A DNA stretch of 64,000 nt from assembly GCF_001735715.1 (NCBI RefSeq), contig NZ_CP017259.1:1-64000 (forward strand), in the 5' to 3' direction. The stretch is from Formosa sp. Hel3_A1_48. GTDB taxonomy: Bacteria; Bacteroidota; Bacteroidia; Flavobacteriales; Flavobacteriaceae. The notes under the pieces were generated by a model, which was not told where the DNA came from, did no database searches, and saw nothing but the letters and a program-made list of their open reading frames with translations. The position numbers and the translations under genes are program-made. Positions 8,543 to 17,502 of the stretch are shown here, piece by piece (the stretch's first letter is position 1; each line of letters opens with the position of its first letter).

Positions 8543-9772
8543 TCATAGCAACTCTTTTGGAAAGCAGATATAATGCCTTTTTACTGTTTTAGACAGGCCT
8601 TTTAAATTTAGGTTATCGGAAGCATCGATGACATCAGAAATACTACCGTCTTTGTGTAAAATTGATATTCCATCATCGTGAGGTGTGTAGCCTGTATTTT
8701 TAATTGACCCTGAAAAAACAAAATATGCAACATCAGCAGCTTGATTGTCTGTTTGTGCTATCCACTGCTTTTTTAATCTGTCAAGCTCACTTTGTATTTG
8801 GTTTTTTTTGTAAAATTTAATCTTAAGTAATTTACGTTCTAAAAGGCGAGCAGACATGTTCCTAAGGACATCATCAGAGTGATTTTGCCATGATTTCAGG
8901 GCAGCAATAATGTCATAATCGTCCAATTTAGAAAATTGTTCCAAAACAGAAGTGTCAAAATTTGTTGGGTTTATAGTTTCCTCAAGAAAAAATCCAAAGG
9001 CGGAACTCACATTTAAGGCTACTGATTGTTGCGCAAGTTGTTTTGCCCGCTTCAATACATTGATGATCATTTGTTCAGCAACTAAACTAGTTTTGTGAAG
9101 GTAGACTTGCCAATACATTAAACGACGTGAAGTAAGAAATTTTTCAATTGAATAAATACCTTTCTTTTCAATAACCAAGTGGTCGTCGACAACATTCATC
9201 ATAGAAATTAAGCGTTCACTATTTATATTTCCTTCTGAAACACCAGTGTAAAAACTATCGCGCTTCAAATAATCCGAACGATCCATATCTAATTGACTTG
9301 AAATCAATTGACCAAAAAATTGACGTGAATAATCCCCTTTAAACATTGTAATGGCTAAACTTAATCTACCATCAAACTCATTATTTAAATCTTGCATGAA
9401 ACGAAGAGATATGGACTCATGGCTTATTTCATGAACAATGCTGTGTTCCATGGCGTGGCTAAATGGACCATGACCAATATCGTGTAATAATATGGCAATA
9501 TAAAGTGCATTTTCTTCTTGATTAGAAATAGAAATTCCTTTAAACTTTAAAATACGGACTACTTTTTGCATCAAGTGCAAACAGCCTAAAGCATGATGAA
9601 ATCTTGTGTGGTGCGCACCTGGATAAACTAAATAAGATAATCCCATTTGAGAAATCCTACGCAAACGCTGGAAATAGGGATGCGCGATGAGATCAAAAAT
9701 TAAAGGATTTGGAATTGTAATAAATCCATATATTGGATCGTTAAATATTTTGAGCTTATTGCTGGTATTCAA
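8543..9772 (-). CDS. HD-domain phosphohydrolase (dGTPase/SAMHD1-like family)
   Basis: Metal-dependent phosphohydrolase of 409 aa. The HD signature is complete: RFHHALG near residue 60, LLHDIGHGPFSHAMEH near 95-110, and a later Asp in LDMDRSDYLKRD near 165. The family contains dNTP triphosphohydrolases, and the N-terminal DPIYGFI motif fits this group, but substrate cannot be read from sequence. It is divergent from porX across a 98-bp gap and just upstream of lpxD, an order I associate with flavobacteria. Cytosolic; no signal peptide. Confidence 0.9.
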   Translation of the reverse strand: MNTSNKLKIFNDPIYGFITIPNPLIFDLIAHPYFQRLRRISQMGLSYLVYPGAHHTRFHHALGCLHLMQKVVRILKFKGISISNQEENALYIAILLHDIGHGPFSHAMEHSIVHEISHESISLRFMQDLNNEFDGRLSLAITMFKGDYSRQFFGQLISSQLDMDRSDYLKRDSFYTGVSEGNINSERLISMMNVVDDHLVIEKKGIYSIEKFLTSRRLMYWQVYLHKTSLVAEQMIINVLKRAKQLAQQSVALNVSSAFGFFLEETINPTNFDTSVLEQFSKLDDYDIIAALKSWQNHSDDVLRNMSARLLERKLLKIKFYKKNQIQSELDRLKKQWIAQTDNQAADVAYFVFSGSIKNTGYTPHDDGISILHKDGSISDVIDASDNLNLKGLSKTVKRHYICFPKELL

Positions 9773-9860
9773 ACTAATTTAGTTTTATTTTGTGTCCTGA
9801 GGGGGAAACATATTTATATTAGCGTAAAAGTAATAAAATCAGAACATATACAATTAATTA

Positions 9861-9870
9861 GAAGGAGTTT
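9861..9870 (+). promoter_or_regulatory. Shine-Dalgarno-like sequence in front of porX
   Basis: GAAGGAG at 9861-9867, separated by only three T residues from the porX ATG at 9871. Most genes in this window have AT-rich leaders without such a motif, as is usual in Bacteroidota, so a strong purine motif here is unusual. The spacing is shorter than the classic optimum, so its use is uncertain. Confidence 0.5.
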
Positions 9871-11421
9871 ATGAGCAGTATACATATTTTGTGGGTTGAT
9901 GATGAAATTTCACACCTAAAACCACATATTATTTTTTTGGAACAAAAAAACTATAAAATCACTCCATGTACAAACGGTTCAGATGCTCTTGAAGTATTTG
10001 CCGAAAATAATTTTGATATCATCTTTTTAGATGAAAATATGCCCGGGCTTTCTGGATTAGACACCCTGTCTGAACTAAAAAAACTAAATGCAAATATTCC
10101 TGTGGTGATGATCACAAAAAGCGAGGAAGAATATATAATGGAAGAGGCCATTGGAAGCAAAATTGCTGATTATCTGATTAAGCCTGTCAACCCTAACCAA
10201 ATCCTTTTGAGTTTAAAAAAGAATTTAGATCACAGCCGTTTGGTTTCTGAAAAAACATCGTCCAGCTACCTTCAAGAGTTTAGAGAAATTTCACTTGAGA
10301 TGATGGGGCTTAAAACAACAGAAGATTGGAAGGATTTATACCAAAAGTTGACGTTTTGGGAATTAAAATTGGAGGATTCACAAGATCCCACACTTACAGA
10401 AATTCTCGAAGCACAAAAAACGGAAGCCAACCAGCAGTTTGGTAAATTTATTGAAAATAATTATGCCTCTTGGTTTGAAGGTGATGAAGGCCCTACACTA
10501 TCACATAATCTATTTAAATCGAAGATTGTGCCGCATCTATCCACAAGCCAACCTACTCTACTTGTTGTGGTTGACAATTTGCGCTATGATCAGTGGAAAG
10601 CTATTGAATCGAATGTAAACAAGCACTACAAAACAACAGAAAACAGCATGTATTACAGTATTTTACCTACCGCTACTCAATATGCGCGAAATGCACTTTT
10701 TTCGGGATTAATGCCCAAACAAATGGAAACACTTTATCCAAATTACTGGAAAAACGACACAGATGAGGGCGGGAAAAATTTATATGAAGATAAATTTTTA
10801 GCTGAGCAACTAAAAAGGTTGAATCTTAATCATCTTACACACGAGTATGTCAAAATTACAAATCTAAAGGCCGGTAAAAGATTGGCAGATAATTTTAAGT
10901 CAAAAGCGAAAAATGACCTCACGGTTTTGGTCTACAATTTTGTAGATATGCTCTCTCATTCAAAAACAGAAATGGAAGTGGTAAAAGAACTTGCATCTGA
11001 TGACAAGGGATACCGATCGCTGACGCAAAGCTGGTTCAAAAATTCTCCTTTGATTGATATTATAAAACAAGCGCAAGAACTCAATTTCAAGCTTATTGTC
11101 ACTACAGACCACGGGACCATAAACGTAAAGACTCCGTCAAAGGTAATAGGAGATCGAGAAACTAGTTTAAACCTTCGCTACAAAACGGGACGTAGTTTGA
11201 GTTACGAAAATAGAGATGTTTTGTCGGTAAAAGACCCAAAGTCAATTGGCCTGCCCTCTATTTCAATGAATAGTTCTTTTATTTTTGCTAAAGAAAATTC
11301 TTTTTTTGCTTATCCTAACAACTACAATCATTACGTTAGCTACTACAGAAATTCATACCAACACGGAGGAATATCATTAGAAGAAATACTCATTCCATTT
11401 GCCGTATTAACCCCTAGATAA
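9871..11421 (+). CDS. porX: PorX response regulator with PglZ domain (type IX secretion control)
   Basis: Response regulator of 516 aa. The N-terminal receiver domain (about 1-125) has the acidic pair VDDE near 9-12, the phospho-acceptor Asp54 in FLDENMPG and a Lys in ITKSEE near 106. After a helical linker comes a PglZ/alkaline-phosphatase-like domain (about 210-516) with VVVDNLRYDQW, the nucleophile Thr in LPTATQYARN, TTDHGT and a C-terminal QHGGISLEE. In Porphyromonas and Flavobacterium this protein works with sensor PorY and sigma factor SigP to switch on type IX secretion genes, and its PglZ domain has been reported to act as a nucleotide phosphodiesterase. It is followed after 6 bp by tsaE. 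Confidence 0.95.
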   Translation: MSSIHILWVDDEISHLKPHIIFLEQKNYKITPCTNGSDALEVFAENNFDIIFLDENMPGLSGLDTLSELKKLNANIPVVMITKSEEEYIMEEAIGSKIADYLIKPVNPNQILLSLKKNLDHSRLVSEKTSSSYLQEFREISLEMMGLKTTEDWKDLYQKLTFWELKLEDSQDPTLTEILEAQKTEANQQFGKFIENNYASWFEGDEGPTLSHNLFKSKIVPHLSTSQPTLLVVVDNLRYDQWKAIESNVNKHYKTTENSMYYSILPTATQYARNALFSGLMPKQMETLYPNYWKNDTDEGGKNLYEDKFLAEQLKRLNLNHLTHEYVKITNLKAGKRLADNFKSKAKNDLTVLVYNFVDMLSHSKTEMEVVKELASDDKGYRSLTQSWFKNSPLIDIIKQAQELNFKLIVTTDHGTINVKTPSKVIGDRETSLNLRYKTGRSLSYENRDVLSVKDPKSIGLPSISMNSSFIFAKENSFFAYPNNYNHYVSYYRNSYQHGGISLEEILIPFAVLTPR

Positions 11422-11427
11422 AAAGCA

Positions 11428-11847
11428 ATGAAAAAGATCTTTAAATTAGAAAATATAGATCAAATTGCACAGGAACTTAAAGAAATGTTCAGTAGAAAAA
11501 TTGTGCTTTTTAATGGCGAAATGGGTGCAGGCAAAACCACACTCATAAGCGCTATTGTCCGTGCGCTGGGTCATAGTGAAGAAACCTCTAGCCCTACCTT
11601 CTCAATAGTGAATGAATATAAACTTGAAAATGGATACGTATATCATTTTGATTTTTATAGAATTAAAAATCATTACGAAGCATTAGATATCGGAATTGAC
11701 GACTATTTTTTTTCTGGGTATTGGAATTTTATTGAGTGGCCTGAAAAAATTACGAATTTACTCCCTAAAGAAGTTATGGTTGTCAATTTAGAGATTATAA
11801 GTACTACCGAGCGCAGTATAGAATGTTTTGAATCCGAAGTATTATAA
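11428..11847 (+). CDS. tsaE: tRNA threonylcarbamoyladenosine complex ATPase TsaE
   Basis: Small P-loop ATPase of 139 aa needed, with TsaB and TsaD, for the t6A modification of ANN-decoding tRNAs. The Walker A is GEMGAGKTTL near residue 33, followed by the family motifs SSPTFSIVNEY (about 54-64) and HFDFYRI (about 72-78), and FIEWPEK near 98. It is 6 bp downstream of porX and 45 bp upstream of ald, and is probably co-transcribed with porX. The other complex members are not in the window. Confidence 0.95.
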   Translation: MKKIFKLENIDQIAQELKEMFSRKIVLFNGEMGAGKTTLISAIVRALGHSEETSSPTFSIVNEYKLENGYVYHFDFYRIKNHYEALDIGIDDYFFSGYWNFIEWPEKITNLLPKEVMVVNLEIISTTERSIECFESEVL

Positions 11848-11892
11848 ATAGGTCTAAAAATAATTGTAATTTGCAATAACATTATAAAAATT

Positions 11893-13092
11893 ATGCAACA
11901 ACCAATCTCTCCTTTTTCCAAAGCCCAACTACTGCCTAAAGAAGAGCGCCTAGAGGTTTCTAATCACAATGCTAAGCTAAATATCGGGCTACCAAAAGAA
12001 CGATCATTTCAAGAAAAACGGATTTGCTTGACACCCGATGCTGTTTCAGCTCTAACTAGCAATGGGCATCGAATACTTATAGAATCTGGCGCTGGACTAG
12101 ATGCCGCATTTGATGATAAAGAATACAGTGAGGCAGGTGCTGAAATTACAACAGATACCGCAAAAGTATTCGCTTGTCCAATGATTCTAAAGGTTGAACC
12201 ACCAACACTAAATGAGATTGAACTTATCAAACCCAATACTATTTTATTGTCGGCACTACAACTAAAAATGCAACAAAAGAGCTATTTTGAAGCCTTGTCA
12301 CGAAAGAAAATAACTGCTCTTGGATTCGAATTCATCAAAGATAGTGAAGGAGCATTTCCAGCAGTACGTCAACTTAGTGAAATTGCAGGTACTGCTTCAA
12401 TTCTAATTGCTTCAGAGATCATGTCTATTACCAACCAAGGCAATGGTTTATTGTTAGGAAATATAAGCGGAGTTCCGCCTACAGAAGTTGTTGTTATTGG
12501 CGCTGGTGTTGTCGGTGAATTTGCTACAAAATCTGCTCTGGGACTTGGCGCTAATGTGAAAGTTTTTGATGGATCTATCTCTAAGTTAAGAACACTACAA
12601 GCCAATGTAGGACAACGAATATACACCTCTACCATGCAGCCCAAAAACCTAATGAAAGCACTCATGCGTTGTGATGTTGCTGTTGGTGCAACAAAAGGAA
12701 AAAACAGGTCGCCTATTTTGGTAAATGAAGCCATGGTAGAATCGATGAAACAGGGGGCTATTGTGATTGATGTAAGTATAGATATGGGCGGATGCTTTGA
12801 AACTAGTGAGCTCACCACACATGACAGCCCCACATTTGAAAAACATGGCGTAATACATTACTGTGTGCCTAATATACCTGCACGCTATTCTAGAACATCC
12901 TCAGTGTCTCTAAGTAATATTTTTACGTCTTATCTTCTTAAAATTGGAGAGGTTGGTGGACTTGAGAATGCAATCCGTCAAGACCATGGACTTAAAAACG
13001 GAATTTATGTCTACCACGGTGTCATAACAAATAAAAGTGTTTCCAACTGGTTCGACTTGGATTGTAGCGATTTGAACCTGTTAATTTTTTAA
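11893..13092 (+). CDS. ald: Alanine dehydrogenase
   Basis: NAD-dependent enzyme interconverting alanine and pyruvate plus ammonia, 399 aa. The N-terminal half shows the alanine dehydrogenase/transhydrogenase fold with GLPKERSFQEKRICLTP, and the Rossmann motif VVVIGAGVVGEFA lies near residue 200. Compared with the classic 370-residue enzyme there is an N-terminal extension of about 30 residues, which I have seen in flavobacterial versions. It sits between tsaE and a small membrane protein gene, close to the proline dehydrogenase gene, so the region concerns amino acid catabolism. Confidence 0.92.
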   Translation: MQQPISPFSKAQLLPKEERLEVSNHNAKLNIGLPKERSFQEKRICLTPDAVSALTSNGHRILIESGAGLDAAFDDKEYSEAGAEITTDTAKVFACPMILKVEPPTLNEIELIKPNTILLSALQLKMQQKSYFEALSRKKITALGFEFIKDSEGAFPAVRQLSEIAGTASILIASEIMSITNQGNGLLLGNISGVPPTEVVVIGAGVVGEFATKSALGLGANVKVFDGSISKLRTLQANVGQRIYTSTMQPKNLMKALMRCDVAVGATKGKNRSPILVNEAMVESMKQGAIVIDVSIDMGGCFETSELTTHDSPTFEKHGVIHYCVPNIPARYSRTSSVSLSNIFTSYLLKIGEVGGLENAIRQDHGLKNGIYVYHGVITNKSVSNWFDLDCSDLNLLIF

Positions 13093-13101
13093 ATTTTAAA
13101 T

Positions 13102-13467
13102 ATGAAATTTATACATCGCCTTGGATTTTATCTCGGAGGATTCTCAATTGGTTTAGTTTTTTTAATGTTTTTCTTAAGTGGTAAAAAAACCAGTTGTGCC
13201 TACGGTCCAAACGCAAGAGTCTTAAAGAATATCACAAGCAAAACACTAGTAATCAATCCAAATGTCAAATCTGATTTATCAGCTCTAAGTGTAGACTCTC
13301 TTCAAGTTGATATGATTCTTAAAAAAGGAAATGTAAATTTCGCTAAGAGTGACACTTCTAAGGAACAATGCAAACGCTATACAATTGAATATGACTCTTT
13401 AGAAATTCTTGTAGAGAACTGTATTTTAGAAGCAAATTTATTAGAAGTAAGCAAAAAACAAAATTAA
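13102..13467 (+). CDS. Small membrane-anchored protein, possibly DUF4258
   Basis: Protein of 121 aa with one N-terminal membrane segment (about residues 8-26), then a soluble part with CAYGPNARVLKNI and a charged region containing KRYTIEYDSLEILVENC. The second part resembles the DUF4258 family, which I recall beside ald in flavobacteria; this is a weak family call. It follows ald after 9 bp and so is probably co-transcribed. Its stop interlocks with the convergent proline dehydrogenase stop over 4 nt. No catalytic residues can be named. Confidence 0.75.
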   Translation: MKFIHRLGFYLGGFSIGLVFLMFFLSGKKTSCAYGPNARVLKNITSKTLVINPNVKSDLSALSVDSLQVDMILKKGNVNFAKSDTSKEQCKRYTIEYDSLEILVENCILEANLLEVSKKQN

Positions 13468-14639
13468 GATTTACGGCGTTTCTTTTCTTGTTTGATGAGC
13501 GATAATTCTCTGTTGGTCTGACCAGCAACCGAAGTGTTCTCTTCTGCCCTTCGAATCAAATAAGGCATCACATCACGTACCGGGCCATAAGGTAAATACT
13601 TTGCGATGTTATAATTAGCTTTAGCCAAATTATAACTAATATGGTCACTCATTCCAAACAATTGTCCAAACCAAATTCGCGGATCATCAATGTCAATCTT
13701 CAATTCATGCATAAGTTTAAGTGCCAAATGTGTGCTATATTCGTTGTGTGTTCCCAAAAATACAGCGGCATGATCTAAATTCTTGAGAATATATTTTAAA
13801 CAATTATTAAACTGATCATCAGTAGCAGATTTTGTGAGGCATATGGGTGAATTATAATTAAGCCTTTTTGCGCGTTCGCGCTCCTTTTCCATATAAGCAC
13901 CTCGAACTAGCTTAAAGCCAAGCTTAAAACCCTCTTTCTTGGCTTTATGGTTAAGTTTTTTAAGGTACGCTAATCGATCCCAACGATAAGCCTGTATGGT
14001 GTTGTATACAACTACTTCATCAGTGTTGTATTGACGCATGAGCTCTAAAAGTAAATCATCAGCTGCATTTTGCATCCAACTTTCTTCAGCATCAACAAGA
14101 ATAGAAATATTTTTTTCTTGTCCACATTGGCAAATCCGATGAAATCGTTCTTTAATTCGACTCCATTCGATCAGCTCTTTTTCGTCTAAAGGAATAGATG
14201 CACTTATTTTTTTATAAATTTCAAAACGGCCAACTGCGGTAGGTTTAAACACCGCAAACGGCATAGCCTCTTTTTGATGAGCAAAATCTACTAGAGCACA
14301 CATTTGTTCAAGAATAAGATCAAACTGCTCTTCTTCTTGCTTACCTTCAACAGAATAATCCAAAACACTATACACGCCACTTTCAAACATTTGATCAATT
14401 TTAGGTATGCAATCCTCAGCATTAACCCCACCACAGAAATGATCAAATACAGTAGCGCGGATGAGTCCTTCAACAGGTAAATGTGTTTTTAGTGCAAAAT
14501 TAGTTGCTGCAGTTCCAATTCGTACCAATGGCTCATTGGCGATCATTTTGAATAAGAAATAGGCCCGATCCAAGGCAGCATCGGATTTCAGATGAAATGC
14601 TATCTCGGTATTGCTAAAATCAACTTTTGCATGTGGCAT
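13464..14639 (-). CDS. Proline dehydrogenase
   Basis: FAD-dependent oxidation of proline to pyrroline-5-carboxylate, passing electrons to the quinone pool. It is 391 aa, typical for single-domain enzymes outside the PutA fusion. The TIM-barrel family signatures are visible: AVFKPTAVGRFE, ILVDAEESWMQ, YNTIQAYRWDR, KLVRGAYMEKERERA and the C-terminal LPYGPVRDVMPYLIRRAEENTS region that contacts substrate and flavin. It has no promoter-proximal partner and is divergent from aroB across 74 bp. The pyrroline-5-carboxylate dehydrogenase gene is not in the window. Confidence 0.93.
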   Translation of the reverse strand: MPHAKVDFSNTEIAFHLKSDAALDRAYFLFKMIANEPLVRIGTAATNFALKTHLPVEGLIRATVFDHFCGGVNAEDCIPKIDQMFESGVYSVLDYSVEGKQEEEQFDLILEQMCALVDFAHQKEAMPFAVFKPTAVGRFEIYKKISASIPLDEKELIEWSRIKERFHRICQCGQEKNISILVDAEESWMQNAADDLLLELMRQYNTDEVVVYNTIQAYRWDRLAYLKKLNHKAKKEGFKLGFKLVRGAYMEKERERAKRLNYNSPICLTKSATDDQFNNCLKYILKNLDHAAVFLGTHNEYSTHLALKLMHELKIDIDDPRIWFGQLFGMSDHISYNLAKANYNIAKYLPYGPVRDVMPYLIRRAEENTSVAGQTNRELSLIKQEKKRRKS

Positions 14640-14696
14640 GCTTAAAAAAACCTTTTTTGTTCGTTCAAAATTATTAAATCTTAATAAATTTCATAC

Positions 14697-14704
14697 TATA
14701 TTTG
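14697..14704 (+). promoter_or_regulatory. TAnnTTTG promoter element for aroB
   Basis: TATATTTG matches the Bacteroidota -7 consensus TAnnTTTG. Transcription would begin around 14708-14711, only a few bases before the ATG at 14714. No clear -33 TTG at the usual spacing was found. Confidence 0.5.
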
Positions 14705-14713
14705 GGCTATAAA

Positions 14714-15781
14714 ATGGAATCAATACAAACAGCATCTTACGCCATTCACTTCAATGCCTCTGCATACGAAGCACTCACTGCTTATTTAAGCGAAAATAAC
14801 TTTTCGAAAATAATAATTCTGGTAGATGAAAATACACACGAGCACTGTTTGAGCCATTTTTTAAGTAATACTCATTTTGATTCCTCACCAGAAATCATTG
14901 AAATACCACAGGGTGAGGTAAACAAAACCATTGGGACTTGCTTAGAAGTATGGCGCAGTTTATCTGAACTATCGGCCGATCGCCAGTCACTTCTAATAAA
15001 CCTTGGTGGTGGTGTAGTCACTGATCTTGGAGGCTTTGTGGCTTCAACGTTTAAACGCGGTATAAAATTTATCAATGTCCCAACATCTCTTTTGGCAATG
15101 GTGGATGCATCAGTTGGTGGAAAAACTGGAGTTGATCTTGATCTTTCAAAAAATCAAATAGGTACGATTACTTTTGCTGATATGGTTCTTGTGGATCCAG
15201 AATTTTTAGATACACTCCCTCAAAATGAATTACGCTCTGGTTTTGCTGAAATGCTTAAACACGGGCTAATTCGCGATAAAAAATATTGGGAACAGTTGCG
15301 TGACCTAAGTGAACTAACACTAGATGACTTAGAGACATTAATCTACCACTCAATTGCAATAAAAAATGAGATTGTAAAGGCAGATCCAAGAGAACTCGGG
15401 GCACGGAAATTTTTAAATTTCGGACATACACTTGGACATGCTATTGAATCGTACTGTTTAGACAAAGGTGAAGTCATTACCCTTTTACACGGAGAGGCCA
15501 TCGCCATCGGCATGGTATTGGAGGGTTATATCTCTAAAAAATTATGTGGACTTCCCGATGAAGAACTTCAACAAATTAAAACTACATTAAAATCAATGTA
15601 TCCCTCCATGAGGTTTGATGCCGATAGTATCAATCAAATAGTTGCTTTGATGCAATCTGACAAAAAAAACAGCCACGGTCGTGTAAAGTTTGTATTACTG
15701 AAGACCATTGGGCAATGCCAAATGGATGTAGAAGTTCATGAAGAGGTACTTATGGAAGCTTTCACATATTACTCCGCATAA
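14714..15781 (+). CDS. aroB: 3-dehydroquinate synthase
   Basis: Second step of the shikimate pathway: DAHP to 3-dehydroquinate, using NAD and a divalent metal. I chose the ATG at 14714 (355 aa, MESIQTASY); an upstream TTG at 14702 overlaps the promoter element. Visible motifs are the NAD-binding GGGVVTDLGGFVASTFKRG, the VPTSLLAMVDASVGGKTGVD signature near residue 120-140, and metal ligands in FAEMLKHG, NFGHTLGHAIE and LLHGEAIAIGM. The other shikimate gene here, aroQ, lies far away at 51 kb. Confidence 0.96.
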   Translation: MESIQTASYAIHFNASAYEALTAYLSENNFSKIIILVDENTHEHCLSHFLSNTHFDSSPEIIEIPQGEVNKTIGTCLEVWRSLSELSADRQSLLINLGGGVVTDLGGFVASTFKRGIKFINVPTSLLAMVDASVGGKTGVDLDLSKNQIGTITFADMVLVDPEFLDTLPQNELRSGFAEMLKHGLIRDKKYWEQLRDLSELTLDDLETLIYHSIAIKNEIVKADPRELGARKFLNFGHTLGHAIESYCLDKGEVITLLHGEAIAIGMVLEGYISKKLCGLPDEELQQIKTTLKSMYPSMRFDADSINQIVALMQSDKKNSHGRVKFVLLKTIGQCQMDVEVHEEVLMEAFTYYSA

Positions 15782-15784
15782 AGC

Positions 15785-16267
15785 CTAGTGTAATTCATTA
15801 AAAATAGAGTGCATCAAACGCTTTTTATCGTTAATGCTTTCCTCTAAAGATATCATGGTTTCTGTTCTGTAAATACCTTCAATATCATCTATTTTAAAGA
15901 TAATTTCTTTAGCATGAGTGGTACTCTTTGCGCGAATTTTACAAAATATATTAAACTTTCCTGTTGTGATGTGCGCAACAGTTACATGAGGGATTTCTTT
16001 AATACGTTGCAAAACAAATTTAGTTTGTGATGTGTTTTGAAGAAATATTCCAACGTATGCAATAAAAGTATAGTCAAGCTTTTGGTAGTCCAAAGTCAAT
16101 GATGATCCTTTTATAATTTTAGCATCTTCCATTTTCTTTACTCTGACGTGAACAGTGCCAGCTGATATGAGTAATTTTTTTGCAATATCTGTAAATGGAA
16201 TACGCGTATTATCAATAAGCATATTAAGGATTTGGTGATCAATTTCATCTAATTTGAACTTTGCCAT
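15785..16267 (-). CDS. Lrp/AsnC family transcriptional regulator
   Basis: DNA-binding regulator of 160 aa. The N-terminal winged helix-turn-helix is visible in LDEIDHQILNMLIDNTRIPFTD... with recognition helix residues AGTVHVRVKKME near 32-43. The C-terminal RAM (ligand-binding) domain follows from about residue 70. Members usually sense amino acids and bind as octamers. It is convergent with aroB (3 bp between stops) and divergent from nothing close; the 101-bp gap upstream is AT-rich. Possible targets nearby are ald and proline dehydrogenase, but that is inference only. Confidence 0.92.
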   Translation of the reverse strand: MAKFKLDEIDHQILNMLIDNTRIPFTDIAKKLLISAGTVHVRVKKMEDAKIIKGSSLTLDYQKLDYTFIAYVGIFLQNTSQTKFVLQRIKEIPHVTVAHITTGKFNIFCKIRAKSTTHAKEIIFKIDDIEGIYRTETMISLEESINDKKRLMHSIFNELH

Positions 16268-16368
16268 ATTAATATTTTATAAGTTATTATGATTAAAAGG
16301 GCAAAAATAATAAATAAAATGCATTAGAAAAGTATTAATGGTAAAAAATATTTAACAAAACGTTAATT

Positions 16369-17502
16369 TTAATGTCTTTTAGTAAAAATATCACAAAATC
16401 CTATGCCTAACAATTCCCTAGCCTCAGCAGATGAATCGAGTGAACGACTTTGTAAATCTATGGTGCGGTGTCCAAAATAAGCTGACAAATCCCCTTTGCT
16501 TATGAGTTTTGGTGTAAATAATATTTTACCATCTTCAAGAGCTTCTTCATATCTTACTCCAACATCAATGTTTATCTTATGCTCATTTTCCAGTACTGCA
16601 ACATTTTTGAGGAGGATATCAAAAAATAGTTTACCGTTTTCAGGTATCGCCCAGTAGCTACTGTAATCATTTTCAGAAAAATCACTTGAGCCAATTAAAG
16701 ACAGAGCTTTTAAAATTGAAATTGCTATTAATTTTCGGGTTTCTTCTCTATTGTAGTCATTTTGGTAATGCCCTGCTTCAAATAAAACTGTAGCCACATT
16801 CTGTGCTTGAAAGTAATCTCCGACACAATTTATGTTAAACGCATCATCAAAACGCCCCACTTGACCTGGCACCAACTGTTGTAATACTTTGTTCATTTGA
16901 TGAATTAAAGACATTGCGCGCAATCTGTTTGCGCTCAAAGAGCAAGAATCGTCTTGTGCTGGTGAAAGAAAACTGACAGTTGCTGGCTTGTTGCTCTGCC
17001 CTACACTAAAAAGTGTCCTTTGGTCGTGCATATTGAATCCAAAATCAGGCCGAAACGAATCAAATACCCAACGTAAAACCTTACTTTCTTTCTGGGTTAA
17101 GTTAACGGCATCTCTGTTTAAATCTACATTATTAGCATTGTGCCGCGTATAAGCTGCTGCACCATCAGGATTAAGAATAGGAATAATTAAGAGAGCGCAC
17201 TTTGTCAATATAGGTTGGTAGTCCTTGTCATCTAAAAAATTAAATACATCAAACAAGGCCTTTGTACATGTTGATTCATTGCCATGCATCTGCGACCAAA
17301 TCATAACTTTAGTTGTACCGGTTCCAACACGCAGTCCGTAAATAGGACGCTGTTGTTCTGAATATCCTAATGTCTCTACACTAAATGCTTTAGGAAGAGT
17401 TTTAATCAATTGTAAAATTGAATCATTTGTTATGTATCTGCCCTTAAGGCTAGTAGCTTTTAAGTGGCTGTAATTTGAAACCAAATCTTCAAGTGACTGC
17501 AT
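16369..17502 (-). CDS. M14 family zinc carboxypeptidase
   Basis: Metallopeptidase of 377 aa. Zinc ligands are visible in SQMHGNEST (His-x-x-Glu, near residue 72-77) and the later NMHDQ His near residue 156; a candidate catalytic Glu lies in VLFEAGHYQNDY near 235. The NPDG and RHNANNVDLNRDA motifs are typical of M14 enzymes. No signal peptide is seen, so it is probably cytosolic. It is divergent from the HTH regulator gene, and the 281-bp gap between them has several palindromes, one overlapping this gene's own -7 element. Confidence 0.88.
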   Translation of the reverse strand: MQSLEDLVSNYSHLKATSLKGRYITNDSILQLIKTLPKAFSVETLGYSEQQRPIYGLRVGTGTTKVMIWSQMHGNESTCTKALFDVFNFLDDKDYQPILTKCALLIIPILNPDGAAAYTRHNANNVDLNRDAVNLTQKESKVLRWVFDSFRPDFGFNMHDQRTLFSVGQSNKPATVSFLSPAQDDSCSLSANRLRAMSLIHQMNKVLQQLVPGQVGRFDDAFNINCVGDYFQAQNVATVLFEAGHYQNDYNREETRKLIAISILKALSLIGSSDFSENDYSSYWAIPENGKLFFDILLKNVAVLENEHKINIDVGVRYEEALEDGKILFTPKLISKGDLSAYFGHRTIDLQSRSLDSSAEARELLGIGFCDIFTKRH

